Below, in pieces: positions 13,987 to 26,063 of a DNA stretch of 64,000 nucleotides. Position numbers and translations under genes: made by a program. Under the pieces are notes generated by a model. That model was not told the DNA's origin. It saw nothing but the letters and a program-made list of their open reading frames with translations, and searched no databases. The first letter of the stretch is position 1; each line of letters begins with the position of its first letter. Location: the NCBI GenBank assembly GCA_034509925.1, contig CM067528.1, positions 4,519,001 through 4,583,000 of the forward strand, read 5' to 3'. Origin of the DNA: Hirudinaria manillensis. Taxonomy: Eukaryota; Annelida; Clitellata; Hirudinida; Hirudinidae.

Positions 13987-15949
13987 CATCCCCAACGAAT
14001 AATTTATTGCATCCTCCTTCCTTTCTCCCATTCTCTCTCTCCCCTCCCTCTCTTTCTTTTCTCTCTCTCCCAGGACTTCAAGAAGAAAAAAAAAAGTTGA
14101 AAATGAATTGTTGAGTCTCACGTTTAGCGATGCTCATGTTGTTCAACTTCCAAGTGACTGATGGACGAATGAAGGACAGCAGACCGCACTGAAGCACTGC
14201 ATCTTCACCCAAACCAACCTCCACAGACGAGTCCACGTTCTCGGCGAAGAGTCCTTCGTCTTTGTAATAATAATAATTATTATTATTATTATTATATTTA
14301 TTATATAATTATAATATTAATGGTAATAATAATAAATTTACATTTTAAAATAATATTATTATTAATATTTATAGTTGCAATAATAATAATAATAATTATT
14401 ATTATTGCAACTATAATTATAATAATAATAATATAATATATATAGTAACTATTATAATTTAATAATAATAGTAATTGTTATTATTAATCTCTTCATCAAT
14501 AAACAAAATCATAAGCGAATAAGTTAACAAGTCCCTCTAAAGTAAAATGTCATGAAGCGTCGGATGCCATCAACCAACCAGACACCTGGACGAGCACCAA
14601 CGTTTCCATTTCCAACTCATCCTCCGAAATAAACGTGCACCTGTAACTTCCTGAGTCGGAGATTTTTAGTTGTGAAATGAACAACTTGCTCCAGGAAGTC
14701 GAGAAGTTGTTGCCGCGTTCCACGTGAATTCTAAAGCACAATAACATCACCATCATCATCGTCATCGTCATCATCATCATCATCATCAACATCATCAACA
14801 ACATCAACATCATCAACATCATCAACAACATCAACATCAACATTAGCAGCAACAACAACATCAATTAGCACTCGGTGACCCAAAGAGGTTCAAAGTTGTT
14901 GTTGTTATTATTCGAGTAATCCGATATCAACCTCCCATCCGTGGCTTCAATTCTCCCGGTCGAGGTCCACCAATCCAGGTGCGGCGTCCCCAGCTTGCGT
15001 TTGGGATGTCTTGGACTTGTACAGGTGAGAAGCAGATTGGAACCGACGATTTTGTTTTGACTTTCACTCGGTTTGATTTCCAAGGACAGGTTGAAAGATG
15101 CTTGAAGTTGTGAACGATTTTTATAATATAATTTCCATGCGTTACCATGTGAGGATTGGAGGAATGAATAATGAATGAAGGGATGAATGAACATTATCAC
15201 GCCACGAAGAGGCCTGGAGTTGACATGCAAGAAATCTCATGTCATGAATATTTCTGAGCTTTTTTTTTCATTATAAATCATGAAAATCAATCGAGTGATA
15301 AAAAAAAAATTAAAGAAAAAAAGGCATTAAATATTAATAAATCCTTGTCGGCTGGATTTTAAAAACGAGTATTTTTGTGTTTCTGCCGGGCAAAACTACA
15401 AAGTGAAGCGCCTGATGATGACTCATTATTATGAATTCACATCCTCCCGTCATTCCATGGAAAATCCATGGAAGCGAATTCATCGTTAAAATCGTGGAGC
15501 ATGGAATTACAGCAGCCACCTCATCCGGGCTTCAAAATTTCTATCGTAACGTGCCCAGCTCCGTGCACACCTTGTGTTGTACACAATTCGTACACTTGAG
15601 TCATCGACATTTGTCATCGCGTAGAGCTTGAGTGTCGAAGTGTACGAGAGATTTCATCTCATTGGTCAGAAATTTTGAGTATAATTTAGTCAAAAATCAA
15701 ACATTCCAAGAAGTAAACGAACGATTTAAACGATGGAATTCCAAAAACCAGTTGACAAAATTTGCCCACCTTGCAGCGACAAGAACGTAATCGCGTAACA
15801 AGAAAATGTCCTCATGTTGCAAAAACAAAATAAATAAAAAAAAAACAACAACACTCCTAATCATACAACGTCAATTCCAGGATCGCAACTCCAGCATTTC
15901 CTCGAAAGACTGCAAAGCACAACACCAACCAACCAACCACAGCCTGCAT
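7637..15949 (-). CDS. Immunoglobulin-superfamily cell adhesion receptor (about 5 Ig, 1 FN3, TM, cytoplasmic tail; NCAM/fasciclin II-like)
   Basis: A candidate first exon at 15949 to about 15871 encodes a signal peptide (MQAVVGWLVLCFAVF...). Ig half-domains follow: Ig1 at about 14918-15105 (GSNLLLTC) and 14570-14735 (DSGSYRC); Ig2 at 14123-14260 (DAVLQC) and 13615-13760 (DRGLYEC); Ig3 at 10770-10885 (VNVDC) and 10500-10680 (GKYFC); Ig4 at 10190-10330 (LVADC) and 9985-10165 (DEGIYIC); Ig5 at 9590-9780 (RTFTC) and 9185-9290 (GAYSC). One FN3 domain is split over 8690-8860 and 8385-8525 (EYVVHVSAGN). The last exon, 7637 to about 8235, has an approximately 23-residue hydrophobic segment, a KKKRLWRR stop-transfer and a tail of about 160 residues with YEEIP. 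Each Ig is split by an intron, as in NCAM-type genes. The role would be homophilic or heterophilic adhesion at the surface. Sidestep-like is the main alternative. Not every exon junction was resolved. Confidence 0.75.
10709..12312. repeat. Cluster of (ATC/GAT)n microsatellites in IgCAM introns
   Basis: Imperfect ATC/ATG triplet tracts occur at about 10709-10770, 11056-11125, 11445-11495 and 12235-12312, with a further one at about 14745-14860. They give spurious poly-His, poly-Met and poly-Ser frames on both strands. Between them lies unremarkable AT-rich intron. Confidence 0.85.
13001..13042. repeat. (AAT)n microsatellite
   Basis: An uninterrupted AAT/TAA tract followed by a T-run, in the large intron between Ig2 and Ig3 exons. 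A second tract lies at about 13549-13584. Confidence 0.9.
14265..14490. repeat. AT-rich (AAT/ATT)n region with a 48-bp palindrome
   Basis: About 220 bp of almost pure A and T. At 14369-14416 the sequence TTATAGTTGCAATAATAAT is followed, through a short AT centre, by its reverse complement. The GTTGCAA/TTGCAAC blocks make the match more than simple-repeat self-complementarity. The region is intronic, between Ig1 and Ig2 exons. Confidence 0.8.
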
Positions 15950-16078
15950 CTTTTTAAGAAGCGCACGCGCACTTCCCCCTCTGATCGTATAACGGAGAGA
16001 AACTGAAGTAGAAACATTTAAAAGTTTTCCAGAAAGTCAACTTCTATTCGTGGAAGTCAATAACATGACGTCCAATGT

Positions 16079-18361
16079 TCAATGCTCAATTGACGCCTCG
16101 TAAGCCCGGTACTTGAGGTACTGAACCATGGCACTGAGGGCCATTGCGGTCTCGTGGCAGAGACAGCCGTCTGGCAATCTTCTCTCGGAGCGTTTCACGC
16201 GTCTTAGGAATTGCGATGGTTGGTTTGCCTTGCCTGTTAAAAGTAAATAAAACATTTAAATTTACTATATCGTCTAAGATAATCTTAGAAACTCTTAAAC
16301 GTACGCGTGGAATGCCAACAACCCTGTTGACCGTCTTGCCAGGATATGATGGCCTTAAACCAGTCGTCGACTAGAAAATCCGTGAAACCGGACATGCTGC
16401 ACAGGAAGACTGAACAATTTAAAGTATTTGTAATGAATTTTTTTTTTAAATGGAAAAATTAATTTGCAGATTTATTTTCCAATCCGCTGAGCGTATCAAA
16501 GTTTTACTTTGCTCCATGAAAAGATCTCTTTTGGCGTTGGGGAAATTGAGAGATGCGAGGTCTTGGGTTTCGACGAAAATGTTTGAGCAAAAAATGGTCA
16601 ACAGGTCACTAATAGCCGGAGTTTGGTTGAAGCAGCTAAACTGCAGGGTTTATAAATAAATCACATTTGATAACAAAATGAAATATAATAAATTAAAAAT
16701 CGTAAATAATTATAAACAATTTAGAATGTGTCGTGTCTACTATGGCAGACGGAGTTACCATCAATCCGGTTTGAAAGTAGAGAAGTTGATGCGTGATGGC
16801 GTATTCGCTTTTGCCAAGCTCGGTGTTGAACTCCAAGCACGAGGGCAAAATCTGGCATCTAAGAAATTCGATAAGGCTTTAGAATCTTCGTTCGTCATCC
16901 GACAACCAACTTGTCAACCTCGGGAATCCCACAATTTTTCCGAGACAGTAGTCAGACACTTTGCCCAGGAAAATGTTTCCACCTTCGATCCTGGGCTGAA
17001 GAAGATTCAAGTTGACGGGCCTTGGTTCGACATCCAAAGACCAGTTGGCAGTGATTATATTTCCTAGTGCTGCTTATTCAACAATGATGCTTTTAGGAGT
17101 TATCATACCCATGCAGACGATGTTCTTAGTCTTAATCTTATTTGCTCCATTCATAAGAGATGAGGCGAATGATTGAACAAAAACCAGGCACTTTACAAAG
17201 TCGTTGCTGGCTTTGACACAGCATCTTAGCACACAGAATCGTGTGGATTCACGCGGTCCTTGGTTTTTTAGTGGTTAATACTTGAATATTCCCAAATTAA
17301 CGTAATAAACTTTCAAAGCAAAATGTGTCCAACATTCTTACTTTCAATGTCTGACCGGGTTCCATTCCCTGTCAAAGCCTTTTCAATGATTTCTTCACAT
17401 TTTTCCTTCAATTCTCTCAAGCAAAGAAGTAAGACGAGGTTTTCAGGATTCGAAGTGTTTTCCAATTTATTCAGCGCTAAAACTAACTGATCTTGTTTCG
17501 GTCGCAAAAAAAAAACAAACAAGCAATGGTTATGTAAAATATGACATAACATGCAATAATTTATTGTATAATTTACTTTTTTTTTATATTCGCAACCATA
17601 TGTAATTAGATTCCCTATACATATTTATGTAAGGTTATGATACATACGTACCACATACAACAAATACCCAAAGGGTGTGGTTTAAATTTTTACCGTGGTT
17701 TAAATTTCAGTCATATGCAAGCCTAAGATTGACTAACGGAGAAACATCAGAAAAACAAGGATGGACGTTGCGATGAAAACAATTTTGTTTGCAGAAGAAA
17801 TAAAAGTAGTTAGATATTATTTTTGTAAATAAACACATTCTGCGTTGAAAATCAAAGACAAATCACGTTCTTTAAGAACGTAACACTTTAACGAGACATA
17901 ACACAACAAACATACATTTGACATTTGACGCTTTTTTATGTACTCATGACTTGGTACTTTGTAATTCGATGCCTTTCAGTGATAGCAACTGAATAATATT
18001 AATTCTAACCAATAATATTTATATTAATTCATAAATAAATGGATATTAGCTCCATCAATTATTTGCTTGGAACTGATGATACCAGGATGAAAATTTCAAT
18101 CTTAAACAAAAACATCTAATAAAGGTCTCAAAAAAGATAACATGAATAAATACCTCTGTTGACCTTCAAAGTGAAGACGGAATCAATGACCAGGTCTTCG
18201 GCATCTTTATAAAACGATTCCAATCCGTTTTCTATCGATCTAATGATCTCGGGAAGCACATCATCACCACCTCTGGAGTTGAAATTCACTTTCTCGATTC
18301 CCTGACAACCTTCCACGGAAGCCCAATAAAGAAACAAAATGATTGTCGCTATGACATTCAT
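16079..18361 (-). CDS. C16orf89/UPF0764-like secreted protein, copy A
   Basis: Seven exons in phase: 18361-18154, 17491-17342, 17063-16919, 16858-16759, 16640-16508, 16409-16305, 16233-16079; 331 aa. Exon 1 carries a signal peptide (MNVIATIILFLYWASVEGC). Later landmarks match vertebrate C16orf89: THQLLYFQ, FCSNI, DLFMEQ, MSGFTDF, IISWQDGQQGCW, and RRVKRSER near the end. The vertebrate protein is secreted, strongly expressed in thyroid, and of unknown biochemical function. The conserved cysteines (for example in CQILPSC and GCLCH) suggest disulphides in an extracellular protein. The stop lies only 130 bp from the signal-peptide exon of the IgCAM on the same strand. The family call is firm; no molecular role can be given. 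Confidence 0.88.
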
Positions 18362-19148
18362 TTTTGAGCCACATTGCCCAAACCAAGTTCACCTTTAAGT
18401 TGAAACAAGTGGCACGTAACAGCTCGTAGGTTGTCACTTAAGTCTTTTAAAACTGACGCGTTGAGGTTTTAATCGATAATGTTCAATTCGACGAAAAACA
18501 ATTTAAGACTTGTATTTAAGTTATGTTGTGTTGATGGTTGTGATCGTGGCTTCTTGAGTTCACTGATAATCAGTATTTTATTAATTATTTCTAAATAATA
18601 AATATAATTATCAAATAATTCTATTTGTTATAAATTTTTCTAATATATCATATGTAAATCCACTCTTGATTATATCTAATTCCATCGTTGATTTTTTGTT
18701 CTTTGTTCCATACCCGTACTTAAAAGGTGTTTAAATTGGACAGTACTTGTGACCTCATAAAAAGATATTGTATAGTAAAGTTATCAAAGTTAAAGCAGAA
18801 TAAATAACGTTTGAATTGCAATAGATAAATAGAATTGAGTTATGTGAAATATGTTAAATTAGTTGTGTTAACTGTATTAACGCTCACAACAGGACGTCGA
18901 TTGTGTAAAATTGGACTTACGATGTACAACGTACGTCAAAAGTAGTTAAAAAAACATCCGTCACGAACAGCCGTTAGTTTAGGACAGCATCATTCAACAG
19001 ATCGATGCTTTTCTCCCCACAAAACATTTGACAAGTTTAATCGATAGGCTTTGAAGATTTAGGTTGAATCTTGTTTGTTATAAGATAAATCTATTAATAT
19101 TAAAAACAATGTGAAATTGTTCTTGAGAGTCTGAAGGGCTTTCGTGCT

Positions 19149-21119
19149 TCAGTAACACGAGGTCAAGCCTCGTTTCAAGAATTGAACCAGGGCTGCTAGG
19201 GCCACCACAGTTTTGTGACATCGACAACCATCCCTCAACAATTTTTCGTATCTCTTGAAAATGGATTTCCCTGCTTTTGTTATTCAATAAAAACAGAAGT
19301 CATCGCAAATAAAGGAAATTTGTTAAAAGTTAATTAAGAAATTAAGTCGTTCATCGAAAACTACTTTCATGACTCACTTCCCCCTTTCAGAGCCTTTGCT
19401 TTCCAGCAGCCTTCCTTCTCGTCCTGCCACGAAAGGACAGCTTCCAACGATGCCTCGGTGAAGAAATCATCGAATCCTGACATGCCACACAACGCGGCTG
19501 ATAAAGAAATTAGTACGAAATGGTTAATTAGTTATTTTTACAGCTAAAGGGGATTAAAATGTAGATAGGTTTCTCATCACCTTGTTCCATAAAAAGATCT
19601 TGATAATCATCAGGAAAATCAAGGGACTGAATCTGTTGGTATTCGCTATATATGTTTGAGCACAGTATTGATTCCAGCGACATTATCGAAACCCTTTTGA
19701 AGCACCCAAACTGCGAAAATTGAAAGAAAAAATAGATTTTGTAAAATACATCGGTCTAAGCAAGTAATAAAAATTCACATTGATGATTGAAAATGTTTAT
19801 ATATATACTTATTTGAAACTTAATTTCCAAAATTAAAGACTTTAGTCTCACAGTGACCCCAACTTGAAGATATAAAAGTTGGTGGGTAAGCACGTAGAAC
19901 CTCGCGCCAGATGTTGTCAAATTCCGAAAGCATTCGCCTGTTATTTGACACCTAATGAAATCATCGAATTGTCAATGTTAACGATATTCATTTCGAGCTT
20001 AACCGCTGATTAATAACCAGTCATTAAATGCCGACGGAAATCGCCATATAGAAAATTTATAATCAAAGTTTACAAAGTTTTTCAGGAACCTAGGTTCATT
20101 GACGAGATCACTGAGACATTTGTCGGAATCATCTTCATTGATCACGTATCCAGATAAAGAAGGGGGTTGCAACAAAGTCACATCGATTAATCTGCTACTG
20201 GAGTCCATGGACCAATTGGCCTCGATGGTTGCCCCTACCTCTAAAATAGTGATTTGAAATGGCCACTTATTTATAAATCATATTCAAATTTAAGAAATTT
20301 CTCACTTGCGTAGTAATTCGGTTCTGCTTTCTTCACGGATGGAGTGGCTTCTCTGAGAATTTCATCCGATTTGTGGATAAGTAAATCCAAAAATCGACGA
20401 CAATTAGAATGGTTCAATCTGTTTGTCGCACTTTCAAGTTGGTCTGAAAATAATAAACGAAATAATGAATAAACAGTGTTATAAATTAAAACTTTCAAGC
20501 GATTGGTAGGCGTGCCTAAACTTATTACCCATTCGTCCTAGAAAAAAATTCAAATTTACGTTATGCTTGGAGGCAGAAAGCTCATTAAAATGGCTTCGTT
20601 TGACGCTTCATTAAAATGCTTTATTTGTTTATTTGATGTTCAAACAACTCATTCTCGGATTTCACTAAAGTTCTAATTGCAATAAATATTTCAAAAGGTG
20701 TTTAAAAAGTCTTTGTATTTCCGGCCTCTCGAAGACAATATTCGTAATGGTCTACTTTTAATTAATTTTTTTTACCTCCATAATAATGTTAAGTCTGCGA
20801 AATTACCACATCTACTATAGATTATCTATTATAGAAATGAATTCCATGATTTATGATTGAAAGAACTTAAATAAAAATCTCTTTTAATAATTGTCGTTAC
20901 AGCTCCAAATAAAACCTTTTCACCTCGAGCAATTTTTATACCAAGAAGAGAATCCACATTTAAATTATGCACATTTCTTTCCATTGATTCTAAGCCCGCA
21001 TACAAGTGGTCGACAATTTTTCTAAAATGAACATTTATCCGAACTAATGCGTTTTCTGTTAAGCCGGCGTCAGGGCTGTAGAGGCAGAGTAGGACAACGA
21101 TACAGCATTTGAGAGCCAT
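19149..21119 (-). CDS. C16orf89/UPF0764-like secreted protein, copy B
   Basis: Seven exons in phase: 21119-20924, 20443-20306, 20240-20090, 19951-19858, 19710-19581, 19497-19378, 19270-19149; 316 aa. Signal peptide MALKCCIVVLLCLYSPDAG. Family landmarks: LTHQLLYLQ, LCSNIYSE, LFMEQ, LCGMSGFDDFF, AVLSWQDEKEGCW, then RDGCRCHKTVVALAALVQFL. The exon phases match copy A at every junction I compared, and both exon 3 ends are CCNAG before GTT, so the pair arose by tandem duplication. The sequences have since diverged strongly in the N-terminal half. A longer overlapping frame across the last exon (19078-19287) is a shadow in another phase. Function is unknown, as for copy A. Confidence 0.88.
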
Positions 21120-21148
21120 TTTAGTGTTCGTTGGTGAGGCGGATGAAT

Positions 21149-21157
21149 CCTTTTATA
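21149..21157 (-). promoter_or_regulatory. TATA box candidate of C16orf89-like copy B
   Basis: The reverse strand reads TATAAAAGG about 30 bp before the ATG at 21119. This is a near-ideal TATA box and implies a very short 5' UTR, if the ATG exon is also the first exon. No equally good box was seen before copy A. Confidence 0.55.
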
Positions 21158-21159
21158 GC

Positions 21160-23688
21160 TTCATGAAAAGATTGTTTCGAGACTACCCGTGGAATGGGCA
21201 ATGAGGAATGAGCGCGGAAAAGTAAATCCATCAACTTCAGGAAGTAATACTTGCCAGAGAAAAAAATTGGTTGCAAGTCCCACATGGCAATTCGACAAAA
21301 TAGCTAATGACAACATCATGTTAAATGTTCTTTTTTAAATTCATTTAATTAGTGCGAAAAGCGAAACAGCCACACTGAATTGATTAAATTGTGGGATTGT
21401 TTGCAATACCGCTTGGAGAGTTTCTGTGCTGCTAAATCTGACTAGGTTTCACTATACTCGGCATTTCCGTAACTGATTTGGAGGTTTTGTTTATCGAAAG
21501 ATTATCCAGCAATCATTGTGTTAATATCATCATCTAGCACCTTTGATTTTACCTCATTATGTACCTCGATGCATCTCCACGAAATTCTTCCATCAGCACT
21601 GTTTCTTGCTTTATGACACCGAAATCCATCACTCTGTAACAGCTTTTACTCCTAAGATTCTATTTTCTAATATTTTTTGCAATGAAAATATATCACGTAC
21701 GTTATACTGTGCCTTCGTTCATCCTTATTCGACTTATTTGGGCGATTAATAACACTTTGCCTTTAATATGGCGATGAAAGTGGAGTTAATTGAAGCCTGA
21801 GAAACCTACCAAAAAGACCCTGGAGAAATTCCTAGCATCCAAGATTTTTTCAAACAATAAAAAAGAGAAGACATTCCACGTCATATTTGACACCGTATTT
21901 GAATTAATAACACGTTTTCGAATCCTGTTACATTATAAGAAAAATTTTAAAATATGATAAAAAAAACATATGGGATAAGATAACATTAGAACATATCACC
22001 AGAATTTATAATCAGATTGTGCAATAGTTTCCCACGTTCGGTACAATATCAAATAGCTTTGAATTTTGTGTATTAATTCAGTCCAAGGACATGGCGACGA
22101 CTTGGCCATGCTTAAGTGGCCTTCCTTCAAACACTTTGTTTCTTACTATTTTTTTACATTTCGGCCATGCTTGCCTTTTTTTATTTGATTATGCTTTATG
22201 GAGCATTTAAATGAAAGGGACTTCGAATGGCCAAAACGACGAGACTACAAAAATGCATCTTCCCTCACTTTGTCGTATCAGGAAATTAAGAGAAAGTTTC
22301 GATTAGCGTGAAGTCGTCTTTGATATGAGACGTGTAAACCTTGTTTATATTGTGATCACCTCATCTCCAGCCACTTTTGTTGTGGTATGGGAGAGTTGGT
22401 ATTTTCTGTCTGCGTTGATGGAGATTTGCTGTTCTAAATCGAGGGGTTATATTTAAACCAACTCTAATTATTTTATCTAATTTGAGGTATAATTGTTTAC
22501 AATTTTGGCTCTTTCGTCATTGTGATCTGTGATCGAATGATTCACACTCCGCGACTCGTTTTATTTACCATAGTTTCGAAAGTTAATTGATAGTTTGGAA
22601 ATAGGAATAAGGTAAAAGCGTTAATATGGTGTTACACTTATTCGGGAATACCGAGAATAATGATCTGGAAGAACTAGTTTAGAGAAGGGAACAACAGATC
22701 GAAATATGTATTTAATAATAACGTGTAAACTATGTTTCTAAAGCAGTTGATATATTCGTAGATATGGCAATGAGCTTAAACTGTATTTTTTCAGTCACTA
22801 TTTTGAAGTTATTGTAATCAGTAAATTTTGCATCATCAGATAATAGTATCCCAAACAATCTTATTATGTTTGAAATTATCATTCGTTAAAACATTTAACG
22901 AGCAAAAATGCCTAATAAAAATATTGAGCACAGAGCAAAGAATGATATTTAGTTGGGAATATCTGAGACTAAAAGCAGATTATTCACATAGAGCAATGTC
23001 ACTTGTGATGAGACATTGTAGTTGCCTTAGTTAAGATGTATTTCTCAAAAATTATTTTAAATTTTTGTCTTAAGGCCTTAAAAATTAACAGACTCGGTGA
23101 CCATTTTTAACAAGCTAAAAATATAAATTTGCAAAAAAATGTTCTGAAAGATTTGCTTTGAGCATATGGATGCATTGGCATCAGCTGCATGCTAAGTAGA
23201 AGATCAATAATTGTAGCTAGCTCCATTGATGCTCCTCATGTTGCTGTATTCCTATGATTTCACAGAAAGTGAAAATGCTCCTAAGATATCTTCTGACATT
23301 AGATCAAGTATTTCTGCATTAAGGCACCAATAAATAAAATAACAAACCTTCTGTAAGGAAGCTCTGGATTTTGAGATTTATTATTTGTAGCTAAAACATA
23401 ACACCCATGAAGCTATTGAGGAAGACTGCTCTCTTGGATGATGAAACTGTAAAAAGGTTGTTATCGGGATTTTATACCTGAAGTTTTTTCGTTATTATTG
23501 TTGAGTCCTGAAAAGGCTTTGAAAGAAAATATTTTTGTTGCTAGCAACATTGCAAACAATAATGGAGATTCCAGTGTGGAAGAATTTACCAATGTTGGTC
23601 ATCAGTTTCATTTTGTTTATTCTCCTGTCTTGAGGTGATGGTTTTGACTTCTAAGATTGCTCCAAATATGACCTCATACAACTTTTAA
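21160..23688. other. Intergenic region between divergent C16orf89-B and SCHIP1-like genes
   Basis: About 2.5 kb without a frame I can assign. Short frames at 21543-21749 and 22828-23034 on + have no recognisable domain and ordinary intergenic composition. The stretch 23400-23660 has two brief open frames that might be decayed coding sequence, but I could not identify them. Confidence 0.5.
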
Positions 23689-25694
23689 ATGTTCGCCAGA
23701 ATCCAGAAAGCGTGGCGTAGCTACAAAGAAAACAAACTCACAACTAACTCCAAAGTAACCCCAGAACCTGATTTCCAAAGTCTCCACTTTTCTATTAATC
23801 CCAAGAATAAGCTGAGCCATCAGCTTAACATTGAAAACAACAATTTTGAATTCTGCCATGAAATGTCTAACAACATTGTAGGCAAGAGCAACGCCAAAGA
23901 TTCAGCAGTTTGTCCCTTCAAGTTGAAAATTGAACCCGATTCCGATTCAGCCATATCAGATCATTCAGATGCCACAGAGGCGTCGACAGACATAAATTTA
24001 GTCGAGAAACAAGATCTGTATCTGGATAATCTCAGCCCACAAATCTCACTGCAGAAAAGTCACGACGAGGATGAAGAAGACTTCCAAAAAAGGGTGAGGA
24101 AGATCAATCTACTCAGTCTGGCTCAAGAGTTTGCTGCCCTCAAGAAAATGAATTCTGATGCCCTGCCATTTGACTTACATCAGGACAAGTACAAAGAAGC
24201 AAGTTCCATGAGTGACACAGCTTCTGAAGCAGATGAATTAATCCATGATTTGAGACAAGAGCCAATGGCAAACGAAATTTCTTTACTAGACATTAACAAT
24301 GGAAACAGTCTGTTTGCCAGACCGCAAGAGATTCTTTCCTCCTGCTGCAGTGTGCCTGACATTGTCAAAGTTGGAGGTGCAACAAATGAGGATGATGTTG
24401 GAAAACATGATCAAAGGTCACATGGAGTTCATATTGGGGAGAAAACTGATGGACTTCCCATAATGGTAATCAATGATAATAGTCAAAATCATGTTCTTGA
24501 TGAAAACCTTCATGCCCAATGGAAGAACCATCCGATTTCTGATCAAGGATCCAAGCAATGGGTGAATGCTTGACTTTTAAGTGCTTTGTTTATTATTTTT
24601 TATGTAATTTAAATTCGTCTAACAGATTGGAAATCGGGAAGAAATAAGAAAGAAATTGGCATTTTATGAAGATGAAGAATTGGATCCTATTGGAAATCTT
24701 TCCGGATTGTGCTTTGTTAATGAAGTTGCCAATGACACCGAAAACGTCAAGAACAAGGACGTTTCATCCTCAAGGCCCGACATAATCCCTCCACCCAGGG
24801 TTTGTCTTCGTTGTATGCTTTTGTCACCGAGATTGTTTATGAAACTTGTTTTAGCCGGACATCTCTGTGACTAATGACAATGAGGATTTTTTCACAAAAC
24901 AAGCCAGATTGCAAACTGAAGCAAAAATGGCTTTAGCCCAAGTAATGTCACGTTTTTAAATCTTCTGACTCTCTAAATACAAATTCACAACTTTAAAATC
25001 TATAAGGTCAGGCCAATGGCTCACATGCAACTCCAGCTTGAAAAGCAGAAAGTAACAAAGTCTCCTCTTGCAGACATAGTAAGGCCCAGCCAGCCATCAA
25101 AACCAGCATTATATTTGAAAATGATTGATTAAATTCAGGTAGGAATGCCAGGTTATGGTGATGGAGTCTTCAAGAAACTCACCAAGCCTCTCATGAGTTG
25201 TATGAATATTGCTCAGTTACAAGTGCTTGTTAATGACCTGCATGCTAGAATTGAGTGTGAGTCATTGTAATGTTAACAATATTAACAAAAGTAGCCAATT
25301 TATTATTTTTATGAATATATTTATTAATTTTACTGTTTATATTCAAGGCCTTACCTGAAATTAAAACCATTAACTAACTGATGCACTCCAACGGCAAGTT
25401 CACTGCCGAAGCTTGGATGTTTAGAAATCCTTAAGCTTTAATTGCTTTTACAATTATTTTTGTTGCTCTTTTTAAAGCACTCAACAATGAGCTGATGCAG
25501 CAATTGTTGGCAAGGGATGATCTTCACATGGCCCAAGATGCTATGTTGGTTGACATTGAAGATCTAACTGGGTATGTTGAACAACAGACTTTTGGACTTT
25601 CAGCATCGATATGACTCCATCTCGCATTCGCAGGAGGGCTCGGGAATTTGCCACTAGGGTGAACAAGAGACGAGAGTCAGACAAATACGTCTGA
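23689..25694 (+). CDS. SCHIP1: IQCJ-SCHIP1 homologue (schwannomin-interacting protein)
   Basis: Seven exons in phase: 23689-24561, 24626-24799, 24855-24941, 25007-25078, 25139-25256, 25478-25571, 25634-25694; 492 aa. A TAA stands directly before the ATG in frame. The N-terminus has an IQ-like motif ([12 protein letters not shown]) as in IQCJ. The middle is acidic and disordered with EEIRKKLA and GLCFVNE boxes. The C-terminus is the SCHIP1 signature: [49 protein letters not shown], then a leucine-rich coiled coil ending [16 protein letters not shown]1 binds merlin/schwannomin. The IQCJ-SCHIP1 product sits at axon initial segments and nodes and binds ankyrin-G, with calmodulin at the IQ motif. 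Very high confidence for the C-terminus; the IQ part is short but well placed. Confidence 0.9.
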
Positions 25695-26063
25695 CGTAGC
25701 AAAAGATAGCATTGACTCTGCTGTGATACGTGATCCTGATTCGTTCGTGTGGCTGTTCCTGCACTTAATTTCCAAAATTAAACATAAAAGTTTAACTCGA
25801 GACATTCCTAATAAGAGACCAAGACGTAGCGTCCCAACTGTTTTGACTATTTGACGTTTATTTTTTGGAACCAGTGACGTCTTTATTGAAAGGAATGAAT
25901 TTAAACAGAAGTGATAGCTTGCCTAATTCTTTGGGGGAGGTTTTAAATATATATTTAGACTTTAGTTTCATTACAACTGCATACTCACAAGTTATTAGAA
26001 ATAAAATTTTGTATTCCAAATTATTTTCTATGTCATAGTTCATTCGGCCATTCAATTCATGCA

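Noticed and set aside
19078..19287. 69-residue frame over the last C16orf89-B exon
   Set aside because: Wrong phase; the conserved frame gives RDGCRCHKTVVALAALVQFL and stops at 19149.
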